A stretch of DNA of 64,000 bases from an uncultured Bacteroidia bacterium (GCA_902770835.1 CACXUM010000006.1:9198-73197); one strand, 5' to 3'. Shown: positions 23,184 through 32,040, numbered from the stretch's first letter. Notes: a model not told the origin generated them from the sequence alone. Made by a program: numbers and translations.

Positions 23184-23453
23184 ATGAAGAAAAAAGTAGG
23201 TCAGGTAACCCCTGAAGAGAAAAACGAAATCCAGCAACTCTTCGAAAGAAGAAACGGCTTGAACGAATTGGCCAAAATCCTCACCGCCGACAACACCGAA
23301 CTTTACGAGAAACTCGTCAAAGACATGGGCGAGACCGGCACCAAGTTCCAGAACTGGTGGGACCGCATGGCGCAAAAGTACCAATGGGAATCCGCCGAAA
23401 ACGGCAATTGGGAAATCAACTTTGAAACCAACGAAATCTATCTTGTAGCATGA
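23184..23453 (+). CDS. CXXX repeat peptide modification system protein (small accessory)
   Basis: 89 aa, charged and helical, no signal or membrane segment: [57 protein letters not shown] and a C-terminal [13 protein letters not shown]. It fits the short protein described in CXXX-repeat peptide cassettes. The WW-x-R and NWEINF phrases may contact the peptide or enzyme. It overlaps tatA by 4 bp (ATGA), so Tat translation is coupled to it. A precursor-recognition or chaperone role is inferred from position only. Confidence 0.65.
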   Translation: MKKKVGQVTPEEKNEIQQLFERRNGLNELAKILTADNTELYEKLVKDMGETGTKFQNWWDRMAQKYQWESAENGNWEINFETNEIYLVA

Positions 23454-23671
23454 CACTGTTATTCATTGGTACAACGGAACTGCTGCTCATCGCAGGCGTG
23501 GCCTTGCTCATCTTCGGCGGAAAGAAAGTGCCAGAACTGATGAAAGGCTTGGGCAAGGGCGTGCAGAGTTTCAAGCAAGGTATGAACGAGCCGTTGAAGG
23601 AAGAAAAGCCGGAAGAAGTGACAGATGAAGCGCAAGCCGAGCCCAAAGAAAACGACGGAGCCGGACAATAA
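23450..23671 (+). CDS. tatA: Twin-arginine translocase subunit TatA
   Basis: 73 aa. One N-terminal membrane helix ([20 protein letters not shown]), the [20 protein letters not shown] hinge and amphipathic helix of TatA/E, and an acidic tail. TatA multimerises to form the translocation path for folded proteins across the inner membrane. It overlaps the upstream small protein by 4 bp and tatC by 47 bp. Its place in the RiPP operon fits the twin-arginine signal on the precursor; it may still be the cell's general Tat system. Confidence 0.92.
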   Translation: MTLLFIGTTELLLIAGVALLIFGGKKVPELMKGLGKGVQSFKQGMNEPLKEEKPEEVTDEAQAEPKENDGAGQ

Positions 23672-24470
23672 TCCCGACCCGAACCTGCTGACCTTCGGCG
23701 GACACCTTGAAGTGCTCCGCCGAATGTTGTTCCGCATCATCGCCGTGGTGATGGTGTTGGCTATTGCCGTGTTTTGCTTCAAGGACAAGACCTTCGAACT
23801 GCTCCTTGCGCCCAGCCAATGGGATTTCTTAACCTATCGCTACATTGAGGCTTTTCTGCACAAATTGGGTTCCAATTTCACTTTCAACCAATTCCATATC
23901 AACCTGATTGCCACGGAGTTGTCAAGCCAGTTTATGACGCACATCTCAACTGCGTTATACCTTGGTTTGCTTGGTGCTTCGCCTTACATTTTGGTCGAGT
24001 TGTTCCGCTTCATCACGCCCGCACTTTACGAAAACGAGAAGAAATATTCGGTGCAAGTGGCCGCCACGATGTACCTGCTTTTCATCGTCGGCGTGCTGAT
24101 GTCGTATTTCATTCTGTTTCCCATATCCTTCCGATTTTTAGGCACTTACAGCGTTTCGGGCATGGTGGAAAGCAACATTACCCTGAAATCCTACATCAGC
24201 ACCTTCACCACCTTGACTTTGGTGATGGGCTTGGTGTTCCAACTGCCCGTCATTGCCTTTTTCTTGGGCAAATTGGAAGTGATAACCTCCGAAATGTTAG
24301 CGAATTACCGCAAATACGCCTTCCTCGTCATCATGCTCGTCGCGGCCATCATCACGCCTCCCGACCTGATGACCTTGGTTTTGGTCACGATTCCGCTGTA
24401 TTTGCTCTATGAAGTGAGTATCTTGGTTCTGAAAAGGATGGAAAAGCGAAATCCAAATCATCCACTCTAA
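23625..24470 (+). CDS. tatC: Twin-arginine translocase subunit TatC
   Basis: 281 aa. Multi-spanning TatC: the N-terminal [20 protein letters not shown] with the conserved HLxELR-like Glu region, [36 protein letters not shown] (FxxPAL-x-E), the periplasmic loop and the final [20 protein letters not shown]. TatC binds the RR motif of Tat substrates. Translation overlaps tatA. It ends the operon and converges with the PCMD gene, overlapping by 4 bp. Confidence 0.94.
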   Translation: MKRKPSPKKTTEPDNNPDPNLLTFGGHLEVLRRMLFRIIAVVMVLAIAVFCFKDKTFELLLAPSQWDFLTYRYIEAFLHKLGSNFTFNQFHINLIATELSSQFMTHISTALYLGLLGASPYILVELFRFITPALYENEKKYSVQVAATMYLLFIVGVLMSYFILFPISFRFLGTYSVSGMVESNITLKSYISTFTTLTLVMGLVFQLPVIAFFLGKLEVITSEMLANYRKYAFLVIMLVAAIITPPDLMTLVLVTIPLYLLYEVSILVLKRMEKRNPNHPL

Positions 24471-25414
24471 TACTCCAATCTCACCTCATCCACCCAAAGC
24501 ACATTGTCCAAAGCCCCGATGAAAGCACCGCAACTTCCCGATGCGAACCACAAAATGGCATGGGTGACAGGGCAATCCGCATCTGCCCAGCCTTCTTCGA
24601 GGATGGGCTTCTTCTTGCCTTTACTGTTGAAAGCGTACATATTCTTATAGCCTGTAATCAAATCCATGTAGGGCTTGTAATCCTTGTGTTTTCGCGCATC
24701 GCCGTAAATGACTGGCAGCCTACAGTCGATAATCCAATCTGCTGTCGACCTTTCCACTTGGCACATCGCCGTTCCCACCCGCTTGGCGTGGATGTTGCCA
24801 TCTTCGTCTTCCCAGCGGTTTTGCAATATGAGAACGACTTCGGCAGGGTCGTAGCCGTCAAATTCGGTGGCGCGGAATGTGGTGCTCCTAATCAATTTTC
24901 CAGTATTCGGAATCTTCGCCTTATAATTGAAAACCAACGCTTTCGGTCGTTTGGTAAAAGGTATGCCCCAAGTCATGACGGCGTAGGGATTGCTGATGGC
25001 CGAAACAGGTTCCTGCGTCTGTCCCCAATAGATGGAACCTGCCGCCATCACCTTGACATTGATAATGCCTGCCACCTTGCACGACACCATTTGGGAAACC
25101 AATTTGGCGCATTTTCCCGTCGGGCCTTCGTCGGGCTTGACATTGGTGCTGGTCTTCACCACGCCCACCACCTTGGCAAAGACATTCGACGAAGACCAAA
25201 TCGTGTTTTTGTAAGAATAAGGAACGTTGCCCCGAATGGTATCGGTTGGGCCGACCATATACACTATCTTCTCCTGACCCCCAATCACTTTCGATTCAGT
25301 GATATAACGCACGACCCATTGGTTGAAATCGCCGAAAGGCACTTTCTCGTAACGCTGAGCCGAGGCGGTCAAACAGGCCAACAGACATAGTATGGTCACT
25401 TGAATTTTTGCCAT
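24467..25414 (-). CDS. Secreted PCMD-domain protein
   Basis: 315 aa. Signal peptide (IQVTILCLLACLTASAQ), then a PCMD (putative carbohydrate metabolism, PF13201)-type beta-sandwich: VPFGDFNQWVVRYITES, TIWSSSNVFAKVVG, GKCAKLVSQMVSCKV, AAGSIYWGQ, PFTKRPKALVFNYKAKIP and the final [22 protein letters not shown] proteins are extracytoplasmic and often lie in glycan loci. Here it is the last gene of the reductase operon; its start lies inside the end of the SDR gene. Whether it relates functionally to the reductases is unclear. Confidence 0.75.
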   Translation of the reverse strand: MAKIQVTILCLLACLTASAQRYEKVPFGDFNQWVVRYITESKVIGGQEKIVYMVGPTDTIRGNVPYSYKNTIWSSSNVFAKVVGVVKTSTNVKPDEGPTGKCAKLVSQMVSCKVAGIINVKVMAAGSIYWGQTQEPVSAISNPYAVMTWGIPFTKRPKALVFNYKAKIPNTGKLIRSTTFRATEFDGYDPAEVVLILQNRWEDEDGNIHAKRVGTAMCQVERSTADWIIDCRLPVIYGDARKHKDYKPYMDLITGYKNMYAFNSKGKKKPILEEGWADADCPVTHAILWFASGSCGAFIGALDNVLWVDEVRLEY

Positions 25415-26211
25415 AACTTATCGACTAATCTTTGGGGTAACAAGGCAATCAGCGGTGGCAGATAATAGTTCATGAAACCCGGTTTCACCACCCTTTTCTT
25501 CCGTATCATGCCATTCAAGGCCTTGCGCACCAACCATTGCGGCGTGCCAATCAGCCCGATTCTCACTCCAAGATTTAACAAATTGGGTTTCAGCCTGTAA
25601 AGCGGTGTGGCAATGGCGGCGGGACAGACCGTCGTCACACCCACACCGTAGGGTCGCATCTCGAAATAGAGCGACTTGCCGAAACTTTTCAGATAGGCTT
25701 TGGTGGCCGAATAGACCGTAATGCCCGGACACGGCAACTTGGCCGCCATCGACGACATATTAATAAGGTATCCGTAACCGCGCTTTTTCATCTCCTCGCC
25801 AAACAAGACACACAATTTCGTCGGGGTAAAAACATGCAAACGCATCATGGTCAAGGCTTTGGATTCGTTTTCCGTGGTCAGTTCCTCAAAAAAGAACATC
25901 CCTGCGTTGTTGACGAGAATGTCTATTTGAAGGCCTACAGCTTGACAAAAACCGAATAATTCCTCAGCGGCAGACTCGGTGGACAAATCCTGATAATGCG
26001 GAACGATTTGGAGGGTCGGGTCATGTTTCAAATCTTCGGAAACCTTTTCAAGTTCCTCCTTTTGGTTGCTGACTAAAAGCAAATTACAACCGATTTCAGC
26101 CAATTGTCGGGCATACTCCAAGCCCATCCCTGAACTTCCGCCCGTGATGAGTGTCCAAGGCCGACGCCCGTGTGCCTCCTGAAACCGATTCAACCATTTC
26201 TGATAGTTCAT
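25396..26211 (-). CDS. Short-chain dehydrogenase/reductase (candidate hydroxysteroid dehydrogenase)
   Basis: 271 aa. Classical SDR: cofactor loop TLITGGSSGMGLEYARQLA (TGxxxGxG), NNAGMFFFEE, catalytic Ser in INMSSMAAKLP and YSATKAYLKSFGKSL (YxxxK). The Ser/Arg-poor TGGSSGMG with VSNQKEEL suggests either NAD or NADP. The C-terminal 60 residues (LGVRIGLIGTPQWLVRKALNG and after) resemble hydroxysteroid/17-beta-HSD-12-like SDRs. It shares a start/stop with the OYE-type gene, and the neighbouring 5-alpha-reductase suggests a steroid or bile-acid 3-hydroxy/3-oxo substrate; that part is inference. Confidence 0.8.
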   Translation of the reverse strand: MNYQKWLNRFQEAHGRRPWTLITGGSSGMGLEYARQLAEIGCNLLLVSNQKEELEKVSEDLKHDPTLQIVPHYQDLSTESAAEELFGFCQAVGLQIDILVNNAGMFFFEELTTENESKALTMMRLHVFTPTKLCVLFGEEMKKRGYGYLINMSSMAAKLPCPGITVYSATKAYLKSFGKSLYFEMRPYGVGVTTVCPAAIATPLYRLKPNLLNLGVRIGLIGTPQWLVRKALNGMIRKKRVVKPGFMNYYLPPLIALLPQRLVDKLWQKFK

Positions 26212-27446
26212 TAACCCTTCTTTTCCGCTTTTTTAATCTCTTTCCTTATTGCTTTCGGCAGTTCATCATCCACGCAACGGTGACATTTCATCTCCAAGGT
26301 GTACATACGCCCGATGCAATAGTTGCTATGCTTGCACTCGCTTCGGGTCAACTCGCCGCTATGCAGTTTGTTGACAAACTCAGTGTCGTTTATCAAAGCG
26401 CGTGCCATTTGCAAGGCCACAAAGCCCGAATCGAGCACTTCCTCCATTTTTTCTCGTGAAACCATGCCGCCCACATAAATCAAAGGCAGTTTCAGGTTTT
26501 TGCGAAACACCTTGGCCTCCTCCAAGAAATAGCCTTCACTGAATGGCACCGTGGGAATCATCTTTCGGCCAAACAAGGCCAATCCCGCCTTGAGCCACCA
26601 GAACTTCTTCGGATCCATGTAATAGCGCAAGGTCTTGAGCGGCATTGCGCCACGCATCACCTCCATAGGGGCCTTACTGACGAAGCCTGCCGTAAGCACA
26701 AGTGCATGAACACCAAGGCGTTCCAGTTCTTTGGCCACCTCAAGGCACTCCCCTTGCTGCATCCCCTTCTTGAAGCCGTCGTGCATGTTCACCTTGACCA
26801 CAACGGCCATGTCGTTGCCCGCCGTGCGCATCACCTCCTCGATGACGAGGCGCATGAAACGCATCCGGTTTTCGAGGCTTCCGCCAAACTCGTCACGACG
26901 GCGGTTGGTGTAAGGCGACAAAAACTGACTGATGAGGTAACCATGTCCCGCATGGATTTCCACACATTCGAAACCCGCTTTGCGAGCCAAATCGACGGCC
27001 TTGCCGAAATCAAGAACCAGCTTGTAAATCTCTGACTTTCTAAGTTTTCTGACGAAGGTCGGCGAATACAAATTAAAACCTCCCGAAGCCCCGACAGGCA
27101 TACAGCTGCAGGTAGAGCGGTGCGTCATGTTGCCGCAATGCCCCAATTGGATGGAAGCCTTGGCACCATGACTATGGACGGCATCAGTGAGGTTTTTCAA
27201 GGTGGGCACAATCTCCTCGCGCATCCAAAGCTGGCCATTAAAAGACAGTCCCGACTGGCTGACTGCTGCGTAGGCCACAGTTGTCATGCCTACACCGCCT
27301 CGCGCCACTGCCACATGATAATTGTATAGGTCGTCGGAAGGACGGTTGCCGTATGCCATATTTTCAAAAGCCGCCGAGCGTATTACCCTGTTTCGCAAGG
27401 TGATAGGCCCGATTTCGCATGGGGTGAATATGATTGATTTTTCCAT
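26211..27446 (-). CDS. Old Yellow Enzyme-family NADH:flavin oxidoreductase
   Basis: 411 aa. FMN TIM-barrel: FTPCEIGPITLRNRVIRSAA, IQLGHCGN, the catalytic FECVEIHAGHGYLISQFLSP with YTNRRRDEFGGSLENRMRF, and PLIYVGGM plus VALQMARALI. The C-terminal CKHSNYCIGRMYTLEMKCHRC has four Cys suited to a [4Fe-4S] cluster as in BaiCD/2,4-dienoyl-CoA reductase relatives, but the FAD/NAD domain of those is absent. It should reduce an activated C=C bond. In the operon with a steroid 5-alpha-reductase-like protein and an SDR it may act on a 3-oxo-delta-4 steroid, as BaiCD-type enzymes do. Confidence 0.82.
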   Translation of the reverse strand: MEKSIIFTPCEIGPITLRNRVIRSAAFENMAYGNRPSDDLYNYHVAVARGGVGMTTVAYAAVSQSGLSFNGQLWMREEIVPTLKNLTDAVHSHGAKASIQLGHCGNMTHRSTCSCMPVGASGGFNLYSPTFVRKLRKSEIYKLVLDFGKAVDLARKAGFECVEIHAGHGYLISQFLSPYTNRRRDEFGGSLENRMRFMRLVIEEVMRTAGNDMAVVVKVNMHDGFKKGMQQGECLEVAKELERLGVHALVLTAGFVSKAPMEVMRGAMPLKTLRYYMDPKKFWWLKAGLALFGRKMIPTVPFSEGYFLEEAKVFRKNLKLPLIYVGGMVSREKMEEVLDSGFVALQMARALINDTEFVNKLHSGELTRSECKHSNYCIGRMYTLEMKCHRCVDDELPKAIRKEIKKAEKKG

Positions 27447-27449
27447 GAC

Positions 27450-28217
27450 TCAATAGATAAAAGGAATGATTCTTTTGACTTTCTTCGTGTCCAGGGCTTT
27501 GCCGAACTCGCTTTGGTACATCTTATAGATATGGTCGGCGCGAGGGGCGAGGTTGGCGAAAGTCCACAAAGCGAACACCGCGCCCGCCCATGACCATGTA
27601 AGTATCGCGAAACCAACCCATTCCACAAACTCTCCGAAATAATTGGCAGAGGTCACATAGCGAAACATGCCTTGCTTGGGCAGATAATGCCGTGTGTCGC
27701 CATCCTTGCGCAGGTTGCGGATAATGTCGTCGGACTGAATGTTGATATACATGCCTATGATGAAAACCAAAAATCCAGCAATAAAACGCGGGTCGGTGAG
27801 CCAATCGCGGCCATAGTAGCCGTCGGGCGAGATGTAGAAAATCCAGCCGCCTTGCATCAGTGCGTTCAACACATTGAAAACCACGCCCATAACTACAATC
27901 GAAATCGGCATGACGCTGTTGCCCCTCATCCGGAACGGAAACACAAAAGACCGCTGGATGTAGTGTAGTTCAAACAAAAAGAAGAAGGCTATCCGTACCA
28001 AATCGCCGCGCCTATCGGAGAAGAGCCAAAGCAGCAACATGGCAACAAACACAGGCGATTCCATCAATACCCAGCCCAATTTGTTATTGACCGCCGGACC
28101 CCATTTCTTGTTGTAGAACTTGCCGTAGCCTGCATCCACGAAATATAGGCTCACAAAGACCACCAAGGCCACTATTGCCATGATTATCAGGAACAAATGA
28201 AAGGATTGAAGTGTCAT
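27450..28217 (-). CDS. Steroid 5-alpha-reductase-like membrane protein
   Basis: 255 aa. Six or so membrane segments. It matches the 3-oxo-5-alpha-steroid 4-dehydrogenase C-terminal family: LHYIQRSFVFPFRMRGNSVM, GMYINIQSDDIIRNLRKDGD, YLPKQGMFRYVTSANYFGEF, EWVGFAILTWSW and NLAPRADHIYKMYQSEFG; the (S/C)ANYFGE and NLxPRA motifs bind NADPH. The reaction is NADPH-dependent reduction of the delta-4 bond of 3-oxo steroids (or of a related isoprenoid). First gene of the operon 5AR-OYE-SDR-PCMD with 3-bp spacing to the OYE gene. Gut Bacteroidota clusters of this make-up convert bile acids and steroid hormones. Confidence 0.82.
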   Translation of the reverse strand: MTLQSFHLFLIIMAIVALVVFVSLYFVDAGYGKFYNKKWGPAVNNKLGWVLMESPVFVAMLLLWLFSDRRGDLVRIAFFFLFELHYIQRSFVFPFRMRGNSVMPISIVVMGVVFNVLNALMQGGWIFYISPDGYYGRDWLTDPRFIAGFLVFIIGMYINIQSDDIIRNLRKDGDTRHYLPKQGMFRYVTSANYFGEFVEWVGFAILTWSWAGAVFALWTFANLAPRADHIYKMYQSEFGKALDTKKVKRIIPFIY

Positions 28218-28308
28218 TTTCGTTGAAAAAAAGTTTTCAAAAATAGGGAAAAATCCTTTTGCAGGACTTGTTTTTCACTCAAAGGGGGTGAAAACACAAA
28301 AAAATATG

Positions 28309-28316
28309 TATTTTTG
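28309..28316 (+). promoter_or_regulatory. -7 element for the gene at 28339
   Basis: TATTTTTG lies 22 bp before the ATG. A TTTTCAC/GTGAAAA inverted pair sits just upstream (about 28272-28294). Confidence 0.45.
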
Positions 28317-28338
28317 CACACATTATTGAAAAGACGAT

Positions 28339-28818
28339 ATGAACACCACATCAGCAACAGCACCCGAACTGAATGCCCAGTTGTTTCTGCAACTCAGCAA
28401 CATAGCCAACAACGAAAGCTATCTGCAAAAGACGCTGGATTTCATCATTGGACTGGCAAAATCAGAAAACCACTCCGATGCAAGGGGACGGGTTTATACC
28501 GAATTGTTGGAACGACTGTCCGATTTTCAGGAATACGAAGCTGGTTGGGACGGCGACAACGCCCTTCCACTGAATCACTTAGTGGTGAAAAATTTCAAAA
28601 GCCTGCTTCAGGAAAGCACTGATAGCGACCTGCTCGGCTGGACTCTGTTCCCTTTGGCCAATGGCACGCTGCTGCTTCAACACAAAAGGCGGAAATCGGG
28701 CATCAACATTGGCTCAAACGGTTTTTCCTACTATACAATACAAAACGGAGAAGCCCAAGGCGAAAACCATCTGGACTTCTCGCCCCAAGCCGTTCTCGAC
28801 ATTATGAAACAAATCTGA
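28339..28818 (+). CDS. Hypothetical protein (WDG motif), first gene of a two-gene cassette
   Basis: 159 aa, soluble, no signal. A helical N-terminus (LFLQLSNIANNESYLQKTLD) is followed by LLERLSDFQEYEAGWDGDNA (a WDG-x-x-A motif seen in many unnamed small proteins), PLANGTLLLQHKRRKSGINI, and a C-terminal LDFSPQAVLDIMKQI. No known family was recognised with confidence. It is 5 bp upstream of the gene at 28824, so the two form an operon. The compact two-gene layout with one promoter suggests a toxin-antitoxin or defence-type pair, but nothing in the residues proves it. Confidence 0.65.
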   Translation: MNTTSATAPELNAQLFLQLSNIANNESYLQKTLDFIIGLAKSENHSDARGRVYTELLERLSDFQEYEAGWDGDNALPLNHLVVKNFKSLLQESTDSDLLGWTLFPLANGTLLLQHKRRKSGINIGSNGFSYYTIQNGEAQGENHLDFSPQAVLDIMKQI

Positions 28819-28823
28819 CGACC

Positions 28824-29270
28824 ATGATTGCCGATACTGAACTTGTGGCAAGGGCCATCTTCTCGCCCCGCATGATTGTCGACGGTGAAATACAGCCTGA
28901 AGCCTTCCGACTTCGCGCCTCCATCAGTGAAGACTACCTTTCCGTGATGCGCGTTTCCATTCCCACTTGGATGGACGACATCAAACTCATCCCACAGCGG
29001 CAAAACCGACACCTGTATGGTTATGCCGAAATGAATGTGGGCGAAATCCGTGGCATCCGATTGAGCAAAGTGACCTACGATGTTTGCGAACTCCCTAATG
29101 AAACCATCGCTTCCCATGCCGGTATTTTTATCACGGTGAACGGGGAAAACCTAATCGGGGGAAAACACATCGGCAGCATCCAAGACGGTAAAGAACAGGA
29201 TTTCTTGTTATTAGCCATCCAACGCGAATTGGTTGACATTGCGCAAAAAGGGCTTCACCAAATTGATTGA
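28824..29270 (+). CDS. Hypothetical protein, second gene of a two-gene cassette
   Basis: 148 aa, soluble. It begins MIADTELVARAIFSPRMIVD and contains EIQPEAFRLRASISEDYLSV, YGYAEMNVGEIRGI, and a C-terminal QDFLLLAIQRELVDIAQKG. No family recognised. The mixed alpha/beta pattern and its tight coupling with the WDG protein upstream suggest a dedicated pair. It is followed after 52 bp by the zinc peptidase gene, which is probably separate. Confidence 0.6.
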   Translation: MIADTELVARAIFSPRMIVDGEIQPEAFRLRASISEDYLSVMRVSIPTWMDDIKLIPQRQNRHLYGYAEMNVGEIRGIRLSKVTYDVCELPNETIASHAGIFITVNGENLIGGKHIGSIQDGKEQDFLLLAIQRELVDIAQKGLHQID

Positions 29271-29322
29271 CCGTTTACCAATAAAACTGATACCCTAAGT
29301 TATACCATAAAAACCTGAAAAC

Positions 29323-30000
29323 ATGAACACAAGCTGGATTCTTATCATCGTCATCGGCATCGTCGGGATGCTGGTGCAATGGAAACTGAAAAGCGTATTC
29401 GCAAAGTACTCGAAAGTGCTCTCGCCTGGCGGAATGACAGGAGCGCAAATCGCGCAGAAAATGCTGAACGACAACGGCATCTATGATGTTTCGGTGACTT
29501 GCATTAAAGGGCAACTCACCGACCATTACGACCCCACCAAGAAGACCGTCAACCTTAGTGAAGATGTCTACCGCATGAACAGCGTCGCGGCGGCTGCCGT
29601 AGCTGCCCACGAATGTGGCCACGCCGTGCAGCATAAAGAAGGCTATGCACCGTTGAAATTGCGCTCGGCTTTGGTGCCAGCCGTCAGCTTTTCGTCAAAA
29701 TTGTCAATGTTTGTCATCATCATCGGCCTCCTGATTATCAACACTTTCCCTGCCCTATTTTGGTTAGGTATTGCCATGTTCGCATTGGTGTTCCTTTTTA
29801 GCGTCGTCACCTTGCCTGTCGAGTTCAACGCCTCGCGCCGCGCTTTGGCATGGCTACAATCATCCAACTCGCTCAGTCAGGCCGAGGTGGGACAGGCCAA
29901 GGAAGCATTGGGTTGGGCCGCAAGCACATACGTGGTCGCAGCCTTATCATCGTTGGCTTCGCTGTTGTATTACATTGGATTGGGGAATAGCAGAAGATGA
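29323..30000 (+). CDS. Zinc membrane metallopeptidase (YugP/DUF2268-like)
   Basis: 225 aa. N-terminal membrane helix (SWILIIVIGIVGMLVQWKL), then SPGGMTGAQIAQKMLNDNGI, HYDPTKKTVNLSEDVY and the zinc motif AAHECGHAVQHKEGY (HExxH variant HECGH), followed by two more membrane helices (FVIIIGLLIINTFPALFWLG). This is the Zn_peptidase_2 (YugP) family. Location: inner membrane with a cytosolic or peripheral active site. Substrate unknown. Confidence 0.9.
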   Translation: MNTSWILIIVIGIVGMLVQWKLKSVFAKYSKVLSPGGMTGAQIAQKMLNDNGIYDVSVTCIKGQLTDHYDPTKKTVNLSEDVYRMNSVAAAAVAAHECGHAVQHKEGYAPLKLRSALVPAVSFSSKLSMFVIIIGLLIINTFPALFWLGIAMFALVFLFSVVTLPVEFNASRRALAWLQSSNSLSQAEVGQAKEALGWAASTYVVAALSSLASLLYYIGLGNSRR

Positions 30001-30007
30001 TTTCGCC

Positions 30008-30367
30008 TCAATTCCCTATAATTCTTGCATAATCTTCCTTCACGCGGCGGGCAACATCGTCCTTGCCAGCGGCTGAAATGGCATCCATGAACTTCAGGCG
30101 GGCATTGTCAAACTTCATCTGCTCCTCATTCGTAAGGGATTTGCTGTTTTCATAATAGTTCTTGCACATGGTGACGAATTGCCCTACGGCAGCATCCCAC
30201 TCCTCGGCTGTGTAATGCTTCGATTTCTTTGAAACCTGATTGACAAATTTCTCGGCATTGACCACAATTTCGTGCGGATTATCAGTGTATTGGTATGTGG
30301 CCGGACCACGCTGGCAACCCGCAACCGCGAGCATCACCAATAATAAAAGAGGTAAAAACTTTTTCAT
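30008..30367 (-). CDS. Small lipoprotein (DUF6565-like)
   Basis: 119 aa. Lipoprotein signal with lipobox AVAGC (Cys 18), then a helical domain: DNPHEIVVNAEKFVNQVSKK, YTAEEWDAAVGQFVTMCKNY, YENSKSLTNEEQMKFDNARL and KFMDAISA. This four-helix pattern occurs in many Bacteroidota lipoproteins of unknown function. Convergent with the zinc peptidase gene (7-bp gap). A minus-strand TATTTTTG box sits about 17-24 bp upstream of the start. Confidence 0.75.
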   Translation of the reverse strand: MKKFLPLLLLVMLAVAGCQRGPATYQYTDNPHEIVVNAEKFVNQVSKKSKHYTAEEWDAAVGQFVTMCKNYYENSKSLTNEEQMKFDNARLKFMDAISAAGKDDVARRVKEDYARIIGN

Positions 30368-30553
30368 CTTGTTCAGAATTTTGGCGCAAAAATAAGACTT
30401 TTTGTTTCAATGTGAGAGTTTTTTCGTATTTTAGCCGACCTTTTGTTGTTGAGTTGTTGGCGGTTGGACCGTTTAATCATTTGACAGACAACCTCAAACA
30501 TTCACAACATACAAAGAATCAATAATTAAACATTAAACTATAAACTATCACAA

Positions 30554-32020
30554 ATGACAATCAAAGAATTGGAACCGAATGGCGTGTTTAGGAATTTCTA
30601 CAGCTTGACACAGATTCCGCGCCCTTCGAAGAAAGAAGCAAAGGTGATCGCCTTCATGAAACAATGGGGCGAGGAACACGGATTGGAAACCATCATTGAG
30701 GACTGCGGCAACGTCATCATGCGCAAGCCCGCCACGCCCGGCATGGAAAACCGCAAGGGCGTTATCCTGCAAGCCCACTTGGACATGGTGCCGCAAAAGA
30801 ACGCCGACAAGGTACACGATTTCGAGAACGACCCGATTGAAACCCACATCGAAAACGGCTGGGTGAAGGCCAATGGCACCACCCTCGGCGCCGACAATGG
30901 CATGGGTGCAGCCGCTGCAATGGCTGTGCTCGAAGCCACTGATTTACAGCACGGTCCGATTGAGGCCCTGTTCACCATTGACGAGGAAACCGGCATGACG
31001 GGTGCCAACAAGCTGCAACCCGGCCTGCTGCAAGGCGACATCCTGATGAACATGGACTCCGAAACCGAAGGCGAACTTTATGTGGGTTGCGCCGGCGGGG
31101 TCGACACCATCGGCACATGGACTCCTACTTTCGAGGATGTTCCCGCTAGAATGGTGGCTTATCGCCTGTTTGTCAAGGGATTGAAAGGCGGTCACTCGGG
31201 CATGGACATCAATCTTGGTCGCGCCAATGCCAACAAAGTGCTGAACTCCATGCTGCTGATGGCTGCTGAGAAATACGGCCTGCGCCTCGCCTGCATCGAT
31301 GGTGGCAGCTTGCGTAACGCCATCCCAAGAGAGGCCGAAGCCATTGTTGTGGTTCCCGCCGACAAGGAGGAGGAATTCAAACAATTTGCCGCTGAGTATG
31401 AAGGCATTTGCAAGGAAGAGTTTGCCCAAACCGAGCCTGAATTGGCCATTCTCTGCGAACCCGCCGAAATGCCTAAGCAAGTCATTGACTTGAAGACGCA
31501 AAACAACATGTTCTGCGCCATCGCCCGCTATCCCAACGGCGTGATTGCCATGTCAAACGACTTTGAAGGCACCACTGAAACCTCCAGCAATCTGGCCACG
31601 GTGAAGATGGAAAACGGCAAGATTGTGTGCGCTGCCCTCACCCGCAGCCTTGTCGATGCCGACAAGGACAAGTTGGCCGAGCAAATCCGCAAGAACCTCA
31701 CCGACAATGGTGCAGAGGCTTACTCCACTGGCGATTATCCCGGCTGGAAACCCAACATCAACTCGACCATCCTCAATCTGATGAAGAAAGTCTATCACGA
31801 CAAGTTCGGCAAGGAAGCCAAGATTATGGTCATCCACGCCGGATTGGAATGTGGCATCCTCGGCTCGAAGTACCCGAATTGGGACATGGTTTCCTTCGGC
31901 CCGACCTTGGTACACCCGCACTCGCCCGACGAAGCCCTGCTCATCGAGAGTGTGCAGCCTTTCTGGGGCTTCCTCGTCGAAACCCTGAAGAACATTCCTG
32001 AAAAGGAAGCCGTTGCATAA
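30554..32020 (+). CDS. pepD: Aminoacyl-histidine dipeptidase PepD
   Basis: 488 aa, M20 family. It hydrolyses Xaa-His and other dipeptides in the cytosol. Features: IPRPSKKEAKVIAFMKQW, zinc ligand LQAHLDMVPQK, GADNGMGAAAAMAVLEATD, the catalytic DEETGMTGANKL, MNMDSETEGELYVGCAGG, KGLKGGHSGMDI, and the late His in VIHAGLECGILGSKYP and FGPTLVHPHSPDE. Full length. A strong terminator follows at 32041. Confidence 0.95.
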   Translation: MTIKELEPNGVFRNFYSLTQIPRPSKKEAKVIAFMKQWGEEHGLETIIEDCGNVIMRKPATPGMENRKGVILQAHLDMVPQKNADKVHDFENDPIETHIENGWVKANGTTLGADNGMGAAAAMAVLEATDLQHGPIEALFTIDEETGMTGANKLQPGLLQGDILMNMDSETEGELYVGCAGGVDTIGTWTPTFEDVPARMVAYRLFVKGLKGGHSGMDINLGRANANKVLNSMLLMAAEKYGLRLACIDGGSLRNAIPREAEAIVVVPADKEEEFKQFAAEYEGICKEEFAQTEPELAILCEPAEMPKQVIDLKTQNNMFCAIARYPNGVIAMSNDFEGTTETSSNLATVKMENGKIVCAALTRSLVDADKDKLAEQIRKNLTDNGAEAYSTGDYPGWKPNINSTILNLMKKVYHDKFGKEAKIMVIHAGLECGILGSKYPNWDMVSFGPTLVHPHSPDEALLIESVQPFWGFLVETLKNIPEKEAVA

Positions 32021-32040
32021 GCAATTTATAATCAACAATT

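Noticed and set aside
24467..25414. PCMD protein as a steroid-binding component of the reductase operon
   Set aside because: Its position is suggestive, but the family is linked to glycan loci and nothing in the sequence indicates a steroid site.
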